From Phycisphaerae bacterium (GTDB taxonomy: Bacteria; Planctomycetota; Phycisphaerae; Phycisphaerales; SM1A02), in contig PAAB01000028.1 of the NCBI GenBank assembly GCA_002591705.1, positions 1 through 5,034 of the forward strand: a stretch of DNA of 5,034 nucleotides, given 5' to 3'. This document shows positions 1-5,034 of the stretch, piece by piece. How positions within the stretch are numbered: the first letter of the stretch is position 1; each line of letters begins with the position of its first letter. The notes beneath the pieces are model-generated. The model searched no databases. It was not told the DNA's origin and saw nothing but the letters and a program-made list of their open reading frames with translations. Both the position numbers and the translations under genes were made by a program.

Positions 1-4
1 AGGG

Positions 5-775
5 TTGATGTTCAAGTTCCTCCAAATCCGACGCCGCAGTAGTCGAAGGACCTGGATCGGAGTGCTGTTCTGGTGGACCTTCGTGCCGAGCATCGTCTGC
101 CGCTCCGTGCTGTGGATGTTCTATCGATGTCGGTGGTACGGCTACGAGCACGTTCCCCGGCGTGGCCCTGCTCTCTTCATCAGCAACCACCAGTCGCATT
201 TCGATCCGGTGCTGCTGGGCGTGATCCTGCGGGACCGGTGCCCCCGGGCCCTGGCTCGCGAGACCCTGCGGACGGATTCGAAGTTCTGGGGCTGGATGAT
301 CGGTACCGCCTACGACAGCATCTGGCTCAGTCAGGATCGCAGTGATCCCGGAGCGATGAAGGTGGCGCTGAACGAACTGGCCGAGGGCCGGATCACCATG
401 ATCTACCCCGAAGGCGCCCGAACCCGAGATGGTTCGATCCAGCCCTTCAAGCGGGGCGCGTTCCTTCTGATCAAACGTGGCAAGGCACCGGTCGTTCCCG
501 CGGCGATCGAGGGCGCCCATGATGTGTGGCCGAGGGGCCAGTCCAAGCCCTCCCTGCGTGGTCGCATCAAGGTCAAACTCGGCGAGCCGATTCAGGCGGA
601 GGAACTGATCGAGATGGGGGCGGAGGCGGCCCTGACCCTGATCCACGAACGAATCGAGACGATGCGGTTGGAACTTCGCGAACAGATGCGTCGTGAGACG
701 GGGGGGTCGTATCCTCCCCCCGGCCCCGGTGACCAGGACGGTCGCACATCGGATCAGCCTGTCGTCGAATCGTAG
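5..775 (+). CDS. plsC: 1-acyl-sn-glycerol-3-phosphate acyltransferase (PlsC/LPLAT family)
   Basis: Membrane-associated acyltransferase, predicted to transfer an acyl chain to the sn-2 position of lysophosphatidic acid, giving phosphatidic acid for phospholipid synthesis. Seen: a hydrophobic N-terminal segment at about residues 17-40, probably the membrane anchor. The catalytic HX4D box lies in NHQSHFDP (H62 and D67). A second block around residues 93-112 ends in the WLSQDRSD stretch. The glycerol-phosphate-binding EGxR block is YPEGARTRDG (134-143), and the VVPAAIEGA block (163-171) matches family motif IV. At 256 residues the length is normal for PlsC. The tail after about residue 233 is Pro/Gly-rich, outside the conserved domain and probably disordered. 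The start is uncertain: TTG at 5 and ATG at 8 are adjacent, only 4 bases (AGGG) lie upstream, and the frame is open to the window edge. The protein begins like a complete one, so little can be missing. Substrate (LPA versus another lysolipid or ornithine lipid) is inferred from family. Confidence 0.88.
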   Translation: MMFKFLQIRRRSSRRTWIGVLFWWTFVPSIVCRSVLWMFYRCRWYGYEHVPRRGPALFISNHQSHFDPVLLGVILRDRCPRALARETLRTDSKFWGWMIGTAYDSIWLSQDRSDPGAMKVALNELAEGRITMIYPEGARTRDGSIQPFKRGAFLLIKRGKAPVVPAAIEGAHDVWPRGQSKPSLRGRIKVKLGEPIQAEELIEMGAEAALTLIHERIETMRLELREQMRRETGGSYPPPGPGDQDGRTSDQPVVES

Positions 776-778
776 GAG
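773..778 (+). promoter_or_regulatory. ribosome binding site of the antiporter gene, overlapping the plsC stop
   Basis: TAGGAG contains the plsC stop codon (TAG, 773-775) and an AGGAG Shine-Dalgarno core (774-778). It sits only 2 bases before ATG 781 but 11 bases before the in-frame ATG 790. Neither spacing is ideal, so the site does not settle the start. The overlap suggests translational coupling between plsC and the antiporter. Confidence 0.55.
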
Positions 779-780
779 CG

Positions 781-2457
781 ATGGCCACGATGGAATTCGG
801 AACCATGCTCGGCGACATCGTGATCCTTCTCGGAGCCGCATCGCTGCTCGGAATGCTCTGCGAGCGGATCGGATTCAGCGCAATCATCGGCGCACTGCTG
901 GCCGGCGTGCTGGTCGGGCCGGGGGTGCTGCACGCCGTGGCCACCGAGCCCAAGGACATGGAGCAGATCGCCGAGATCGGGGTCGCTCTGCTGCTCTTCA
1001 CCATCGGACTCGAACTCTCGCGAAGCCGCCTGCGGACCTACGGGTTGCAGGGAGTTCGCGGTGGGGTGCTTCAGATCGTGTTCACCATCGCCTGCACCGC
1101 GGGAGTCGTGCTGTTGCTGGGAGGTGGAATGTCCATGGCGCTGGTGGTCGGTTCGATGATCGCGATCAGTTCGACGGCGTCCGTCGCCCGCGTGCTCACC
1201 GAACAGGCCGAACTCGACTCCCAGCACGGCCGCGTCTCGATGTCCGTTCTCATCGTGCAGGATCTGGCCATCGTTCCGTTGCTGTTGATGGTCAGCTTTC
1301 TCGGGCAGTCGACGTCCTTCAACGACGTCGCCGTCGAGTTGGGGGGTCGAGCATTCTGGTTGGCCTGCTTCCTCGCGGGCATCTTCCTGGTGGGCCTGCT
1401 GGTCATCCCTCGGATCTTCGGATCCACCGCCCGGACCGGCAATCGGGACCTGCCGATCGTGTTGGCGCTGGTGACCTGTCTGCTTGCGGCCTGGATCGCA
1501 TGGCTGCTGGGGTTCTCACCGGCACTGGGTGCATTCGTCGCGGGCCTGGTCCTGGCCGATTCTCCGTACGCGCAGCAGATCCGGGCGGATGTCCTTCCCT
1601 TCAAGGCCGTATTCCTGACGTTGTTCTTCGCCTCGATCGGCATGCTGGCCGATGTCCCCTGGCTGCTTTCGGGAGTGAACCTGTGGATCGTGCTGGGCGT
1701 CGCGGCGGCGATCATCCTCGGCAAGATCCTGGTGGCGGGTCTGGTGTTCCGGTTCCTGAGGATCCAGGGGCGAGTCAGCATCGCATCCGCATTGTGCCTC
1801 GCGCAGATCGGCGAGTTCTCCTTCGTCATCGGAACGGCAGCCACTCGGCGCGAACTGATCTCGAACGAGGTCTTCCAGGTCTTGACTTCGGCTTCGCTGA
1901 TCACGCTCCTGATGGTTCCCCTGCTGGTCGGGCGAAGTCACTGGTGCTCGAGTCATCTGGTCCGCCTGTTGGTGGGCCTTCGCCTGATGAAGGAGCCCGG
2001 TCCGGAGGGGGAGTCGCTGGCCGAACTGGAGGATCACGTGATTCTGGTCGGTGCGGGGCCGGCCGGCCGGAGCGTGCTGGAGCGACTTCGAGTTGAGGGG
2101 CGCGAGCCGGTCATCATCGAGATGAATCCGCGTACGGTGCGGGAACTGGGGCGGGAGGAGCATCGTGTGGTGCTGGGCAATGCGGCCCGCGGGGGGATCC
2201 TGGTGCATGCGGGCGTCAAGCGGGCCAGAGCACTCATCGTGACCCTTCCCGACACGAAGGCATCCGTGGGCGTAATCGAGCAGGCAAGAAATCTGGCCCC
2301 TGAACTGCTGATCGCGGCCCGGGCCCGCTACAAGGTGCACAACCACCTGCTGGTCGAGGCCGGAGCGGATGTGGTCATCACCGAGGAAGATCAGGTCGGG
2401 GACGTGCTCGGCGAGGTGATGATCGAACGCCTGCGGGGGAATGCCCCGGCGGAATGA
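781..2457 (+). CDS. Kef-type (CPA2) cation:proton antiporter with C-terminal TrkA-N/RCK_N domain
   Basis: Inner-membrane monovalent cation (probably K+ or Na+):H+ antiporter for ion and pH homeostasis. Seen: residues 1-390 form a hydrophobic domain with about 12-13 membrane segments and CPA2 signatures. These are GALLAGVLVGPG (37-48), LLFTIGLELS (71-80), QDLAIVP (160-166, with candidate ion-binding D161), LPFKAVFLTLFFASIGML (272-289), K315 in a later helix and IGEFSFVIG (343-351). A linker leads to a Rossmann NAD-binding domain from about 418: GAGPAG (424-429), an acidic end of strand 2 (E447, favouring NAD(H)), GNAARGGIL (466-474) and a final EAGADVVITEEDQVG stretch (526-540). No RCK_C domain follows; the 558 residues end just after RCK_N, as in KefB/KefC-like proteins. 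The HALE loop that binds glutathione in E. coli KefC aligns with QQIR (265-268), so glutathione gating is unlikely and no KefF/KefG partner is visible. The start could be ATG 781 or ATG 790. The exact ion cannot be read from sequence. Confidence 0.9.
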   Translation: MATMEFGTMLGDIVILLGAASLLGMLCERIGFSAIIGALLAGVLVGPGVLHAVATEPKDMEQIAEIGVALLLFTIGLELSRSRLRTYGLQGVRGGVLQIVFTIACTAGVVLLLGGGMSMALVVGSMIAISSTASVARVLTEQAELDSQHGRVSMSVLIVQDLAIVPLLLMVSFLGQSTSFNDVAVELGGRAFWLACFLAGIFLVGLLVIPRIFGSTARTGNRDLPIVLALVTCLLAAWIAWLLGFSPALGAFVAGLVLADSPYAQQIRADVLPFKAVFLTLFFASIGMLADVPWLLSGVNLWIVLGVAAAIILGKILVAGLVFRFLRIQGRVSIASALCLAQIGEFSFVIGTAATRRELISNEVFQVLTSASLITLLMVPLLVGRSHWCSSHLVRLLVGLRLMKEPGPEGESLAELEDHVILVGAGPAGRSVLERLRVEGREPVIIEMNPRTVRELGREEHRVVLGNAARGGILVHAGVKRARALIVTLPDTKASVGVIEQARNLAPELLIAARARYKVHNHLLVEAGADVVITEEDQVGDVLGEVMIERLRGNAPAE

Positions 2458-2493
2458 ATGCGCTAAGTCGGCGGTGGCCATGGTTGGGGGCGC

Positions 2494-3981
2494 ATGGGCA
2501 CGGCGTGTACGAGTTTCGTTCTTCAGGGCATCGATGCCTCCCGGTGCGTCATCGAAGCCGATGTTTCACATACCTCGCTTCCTCGCACCACGATCGTCGG
2601 CTTGCCCGACATGGCGGTGCGTGAGTCCAGTGAACGGGTTCGCATCGCACTGGCCAACAGCGGGTTCTCTTACCCGTTCGGACGAGTCACCGTCAATCTG
2701 GCTCCGGCGGATCTTCGCAAGGAAGGTCCCGTCTACGACCTTCCGATCGCCTTGTCGATCCTGCGGGCGGGTGGCCTGTTGTCGGCGGAGGCCTGCTCAC
2801 GGCTCGATCGGTGCATGGTGGCCGGTGAACTGGCGCTCGATGGATCCCTGCGTCCGGTGCGGGGCGTCGTATCCATGGGAGTGCTGGCCAGAAAAAGCGA
2901 TATCCGCAACATCATCGTTCCAAGCGAGAATGCAGCGGAAGCGGGGTTGGTCAACGGTGTGTCCGCCTGGTCGGCAGCATCCCTGCACGACGTCGTGGCG
3001 CATCTCTCGGGAGTGGATCGACTCAGGCCGGTCGATTTGGATCATCCACCGGTCACGCCCGCCGGCCCGACGTCCGAATCGGTCGATCTGGGTGACATCC
3101 GTGGACAGGCAGCGGCAAAACGGGCCCTTGTCATTGCCGCGGCGGGGCGGCACAACCTGCTCATGGTCGGTCCGCCGGGATGCGGCAAGACCATGCTGGC
3201 CCGGGCGCTCCCGGGGCTGCTGCCGGCGATGACCTGGGAGGAGGTCCTGGAGTTGGCCCAGGTGCGGTCCTGCGCCGGACGTGGCTTGGACCATGAGGTC
3301 GGTACGACCCGTCCGGTTCGAGCGCCGCATCACACCGCTTCGGCTCCATCGCTGGTTGGCGGAGGCACCCTTCCCAGGCCCGGAGAGGTGAGTCTTGCTC
3401 ACCATGGAGTGCTGTTTCTCGATGAACTACCCGAGTTCACCCGTGCGGCTCTGGAGGCTCTTCGGGAGCCTTTGCAGGATCGAATGGTCACGGTGTCCAG
3501 GGTGCACTCGACGGTGCGGTTTCCAGCGTCGTTCCTGCTCGTGGCGGCAGCCAATCCATGCCCGGGAGCACGGGGGATCGAACGGATCTCCGGCCCCCTG
3601 ATCGATCGCATCGATCTTCATGTCGAACTCGAGCCGGTTTCGGTCCGGACCCTGCGTTGCCGGGACAGGACACCCGCCGACTCGTCGGCGACCATCCGTT
3701 GTCTTGTCCAGCGTGCCGTCGACCGGGCGACGGCCCGTCAGGGGGACGTTCCGAATGGAATGTTGCAGGGAGACAGGCTCGAGCAGAGCGCCAGGATGAC
3801 ATCGGAGGCCGAGGACTTCCTGTACGAGATCCTTCAGCAGAACGCATGGAGCATGAGGGCGTGGGACAGCCTGCGGCGCATCGCACGCACCATCTGCGAT
3901 CTCGATGATTCAGATGTGATCGGGCGGACCCATGTCGTAGAGGCGACCGGGTACCGGCGGTTCGATCAGGCGGTCCGTTGA
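2494..3981 (+). CDS. comM: YifB/ComM-family AAA+ ATPase (Mg-chelatase-like), short variant
   Basis: Cytoplasmic hexameric AAA+ ATPase. Studied ComM proteins drive branch migration that helps integrate incoming DNA during natural transformation. Seen: an N-terminal ChlI-like domain (about residues 12-170) with GLPDMAVRESSERV (36-49) and VNLAPADLRKEGP (67-79). Then comes the ATPase core: DIRGQAAAKRAL (201-212), Walker A GPPGCGKT (226-233), RPVRAPHHTAS (273-283), LVGGGTLPRPGEVSLAHHG (287-305), Walker B VLFLDELPEF (306-315), sensor 1 N354 and RISGPLIDRIDLHVEL (364-379). The C-terminal Mg-chelatase lid carries a probable sensor-2 arginine (R455) and RRIARTICDLD (461-471). Start: ATG 2494 is the only ordinary start after an in-frame TAA at 2464, and it puts GIDA where the family has it. 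Its ribosome site is weak (a G-run at 2486-2490). Oddity: only 8 residues separate NPCP from SGPLIDRID, where relatives have about 23-25. All catalytic motifs survive. It lies 36 bases after the antiporter, probably in the same operon. Confidence 0.93.
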   Translation: MGTACTSFVLQGIDASRCVIEADVSHTSLPRTTIVGLPDMAVRESSERVRIALANSGFSYPFGRVTVNLAPADLRKEGPVYDLPIALSILRAGGLLSAEACSRLDRCMVAGELALDGSLRPVRGVVSMGVLARKSDIRNIIVPSENAAEAGLVNGVSAWSAASLHDVVAHLSGVDRLRPVDLDHPPVTPAGPTSESVDLGDIRGQAAAKRALVIAAAGRHNLLMVGPPGCGKTMLARALPGLLPAMTWEEVLELAQVRSCAGRGLDHEVGTTRPVRAPHHTASAPSLVGGGTLPRPGEVSLAHHGVLFLDELPEFTRAALEALREPLQDRMVTVSRVHSTVRFPASFLLVAAANPCPGARGIERISGPLIDRIDLHVELEPVSVRTLRCRDRTPADSSATIRCLVQRAVDRATARQGDVPNGMLQGDRLEQSARMTSEAEDFLYEILQQNAWSMRAWDSLRRIARTICDLDDSDVIGRTHVVEATGYRRFDQAVR

Positions 3982-3987
3982 ACGCGG

Positions 3988-4233
3988 TCAGTCGAGGGGG
4001 CTCTGGTACTCGACGCCTTCCTCGCGGTCACGCTTGTCCTGCTGGTTGCCGATGATGGCTCCGGTTCCGGCACCCACCGCACCGCCGATGACGGCGCCGG
4101 GGGTTCCACCGACGAGGGCACCGGCTCCGGCGCCAACGGCGCCGCCGATCAGTGCACCATCACCCGTGTGGCTTCCGCAGCCTACGAGCAGGAGGGAGGA
4201 GGACAGGACGAACGTCGTGGTGAGAGTCTTCAT
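3988..4233 (-). CDS. small glycine-zipper lipoprotein
   Basis: An 81-residue predicted lipoprotein of the cell envelope; no specific function recognised. Seen: a short signal peptide with K2, a hydrophobic stretch (about 8-17) and a lipobox LVGC, giving Cys19 as the probable lipidated first mature residue. Then a glycine-zipper region (26-63) rich in GxxxG and alanine, made of two similar 18-residue units (26-43 and 46-63, 13 of 18 identical) joined by Thr-Pro. It ends in a charged tail (QQDKRDREEG) that fits neither the signal nor the zipper. Glycine-zipper proteins of this size (Rick_17kDa/YMGG-like groups) are common in Gram-negative envelopes and probably form a hydrophobic hairpin in a membrane. 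The start is firm: AAGGAG lies 5 bases upstream of the ATG. It follows the dehydrogenase gene by 39 bases on the same strand and meets comM tail to tail. Confidence 0.8.
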   Translation of the reverse strand: MKTLTTTFVLSSSLLLVGCGSHTGDGALIGGAVGAGAGALVGGTPGAVIGGAVGAGTGAIIGNQQDKRDREEGVEYQSPLD

Positions 4234-4272
4234 GGGGTCTCCTTGAAGGTGAGTGGATCGTGGACCTGTATC
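4234..4272 (-). other. 39-base intergenic gap between dehydrogenase and lipoprotein genes
   Basis: Apart from the ribosome site the gap shows nothing strong. A TAGGAT hexamer overlapping the dehydrogenase stop (around 4270-4275 on the minus strand) matches a -10 box at 4 of 6 positions, but no -35 sits at a fitting distance. I see no terminator. Co-transcription with the upstream dehydrogenase is the simplest reading; a separate lipoprotein promoter inside the dehydrogenase 3' end cannot be excluded. Confidence 0.35.
4239..4244 (-). promoter_or_regulatory. strong ribosome binding site of the lipoprotein gene
   Basis: On the minus strand AAGGAG stands 5 bases (ACCCC) before the ATG at 4233. 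It is the clearest Shine-Dalgarno sequence in the window and fixes the lipoprotein start. It would suit an abundant envelope protein. Confidence 0.75.
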
Positions 4273-5034
4273 CTACAGTCCCGGTGCGAAACCGCGTCGC
4301 ATGGTGTTCTCCGCGACGGCTCGCGGGATGACGAACTGGCCCAGGTAGTCGTTTCCGCCGGCCTTGGATCCGACCCCGGACATGCCGAACCCTCCGAACG
4401 GCTGCCGACCGACGAGGGCGCCCGTGCAGCCCCGGTTCAGGTACAGATTGCCCACGCGGAATGAACGTCTGGCCTGCTCCAGATGGCTGGGCATGCGGCT
4501 GAAGACGCCTCCGGTCAGCTTGTAGGCCGGGGCATTGGCCAGTTCCAGGGCATGGTCGAAATCCCTGGCCGGCATCACGCCCAGGACCGGTCCGAAGATC
4601 TCTTCGGTGGCGATGTGGCCGTCGGCGGGCACGCCCGTGAAGATGTGCGGCATGACGAAGGGCTTGCCGACGCGATCCGCGAGTCCGTCCGGCGGGGGGC
4701 CGCCCAGGGCAAGTTCTGCTTCCTCGTGACCTTGGCGGATCGCATGGTTGATGCGATCCGCGGCTTCCTGGTCGATCACCGGTCCGATGTCCGTGCCCGC
4801 GTGGCGAGGGTCGCCGACGACCAGTCCTCGTGTGGACTCGACGAGCCGTTCGATGAAGAGCTCGTAGGCGGATTCGACCACGATGACCCGGGAGCAGGCG
4901 GAGCACTTCTGCCCCTGGAAGTTGAACGCACTGTCGCGTACACCAAGCACGGCCTCGTCGAGATCGGCCGAGGCATCGACGATGATGGCGTTCTTCCCGC
5001 CCATCTCGCAGACGACGCGTTTCACGAAGGGCTG
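4273..5034 (-). CDS. delta-1-pyrroline-5-carboxylate dehydrogenase, C-terminal half (runs off the window)
   Basis: NAD-dependent aldehyde dehydrogenase of the proline-catabolic branch, oxidising glutamate semialdehyde (from P5C) to glutamate. Only the last 253 or so residues are visible, and the frame stays open to base 5034. The GTG at 5025 is an internal valine codon, not the start. Counting from that valine, the catalytic parts are EMGGKN (7-12, with the general-base Glu7) and FQGQKCSACSR (36-46, with the nucleophile Cys41). The NAD-site EEIFGPV follows at 141-147. Next come LTGGVFSR (170-177) and NRGCTGALVGRQPFGGF (197-213). The P5CDH-specific signature MSGVGSKAGG (215-224) and the ending ENTMRRGFAPGL complete it. 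The SKAGG signature separates P5CDH from general aldehyde dehydrogenases. Whether it is a stand-alone enzyme (RocA/PruA type) or the C-terminal half of a bifunctional PutA cannot be told, because the part where a proline dehydrogenase domain would lie is outside. No extension follows the core, so a long PutA with a C-terminal extra domain is unlikely. Confidence 0.92.
   Translation of the reverse strand, partial: QPFVKRVVCEMGGKNAIIVDASADLDEAVLGVRDSAFNFQGQKCSACSRVIVVESAYELFIERLVESTRGLVVGDPRHAGTDIGPVIDQEAADRINHAIRQGHEEAELALGGPPPDGLADRVGKPFVMPHIFTGVPADGHIATEEIFGPVLGVMPARDFDHALELANAPAYKLTGGVFSRMPSHLEQARRSFRVGNLYLNRGCTGALVGRQPFGGFGMSGVGSKAGGNDYLGQFVIPRAVAENTMRRGFAPGL

Noticed and set aside
700..706. 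G7 tract as a phase-variation switch joining plsC to the antiporter
   Set aside because: A slip into the antiporter frame meets TGA at 730-732, so no fusion results, and the tract affects only a nonconserved tail.
1071..1904. 277-codon minus-strand open frame inside the antiporter gene
   Set aside because: Antisense shadow without motifs; the sense frame is convincing through the whole stretch.
693..2096. 467-codon open frame on the plus strand overlapping plsC and most of the antiporter gene
   Set aside because: The product is Arg/Gly-rich with no recognisable motif, as expected of an alternate frame in GC-rich DNA; the overlapping antiporter frame carries clear family motifs.
1516..2481. 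321-codon open frame on the minus strand, antisense to the antiporter
   Set aside because: No domain, no ribosome site and a composition typical of an antisense shadow (rich in Gln, Asp, Arg and His).
2441..3232. 263-codon plus-strand open frame overlapping the antiporter end and comM start
   Set aside because: Out of frame with comM, Arg/Ser/Cys-rich, without family motifs.
4160..4906. 248-codon minus-strand open frame overlapping the dehydrogenase and lipoprotein genes
   Set aside because: Arg/His/Pro-rich shadow in another frame of the dehydrogenase; it crosses the lipoprotein start and has no motif.
4273..5025. Dehydrogenase as a complete 250-residue protein starting at GTG 5025
   Set aside because: The frame is open to the window edge, and the GTG encodes the valine of the VKRV stretch just before the catalytic glutamate; the N-terminal NAD-binding half must lie outside.

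Overview
This is a 5.0 kb piece of a GC-rich (roughly low-to-mid 60s percent by eye), densely packed bacterial chromosome. The small protein has a lipobox and a glycine zipper, a type common in envelopes of Gram-negative (diderm) bacteria, so a diderm host is likely. The phylum cannot be fixed from the sequence. A Planctomycetota-like or other environmental GC-rich lineage would fit, but that is only a guess. I see no mobile elements, RNA genes, CRISPR arrays or phage genes, and no gene-free stretch longer than about 40 bases.

The left 4 kb is a tight, probably co-transcribed plus-strand group of three genes. The first is a PlsC-type 1-acylglycerol-3-phosphate acyltransferase (from base 5 or 8 to 775). 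After a 5-base gap comes a CPA2/Kef-type cation:proton antiporter with a C-terminal NAD-binding TrkA-N (RCK_N) domain (781-2457). After 36 bases comes a YifB/ComM-family AAA+ ATPase (2494-3981). The genes serve phospholipid synthesis, ion and pH homeostasis, and DNA branch migration during transformation. They share no obvious pathway and look like an opportunistic housekeeping operon.

The right 1 kb is on the minus strand. A delta-1-pyrroline-5-carboxylate dehydrogenase (proline to glutamate pathway) enters from the right edge, so only its C-terminal half is visible (4273-5034). After 39 bases it is followed by a small glycine-zipper lipoprotein with its own strong ribosome binding site (3988-4233). 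The lipoprotein gene and comM meet tail to tail with only 6 bases between their stop codons.

The window looks largely ordinary and I found no new system. The observation most worth a second look is in the ComM homologue. It lacks about 15-17 residues of the loop, often cysteine-bearing, that normally lies between sensor 1 and the SGPxxDRxD motif, while every other ATPase motif is intact. Smaller points are an ambiguous start and ribosome site for the antiporter, a G-tract/C-tract hairpin at the end of plsC, a glutathione-independent Kef variant without RCK_C, and an internal duplication in the lipoprotein.
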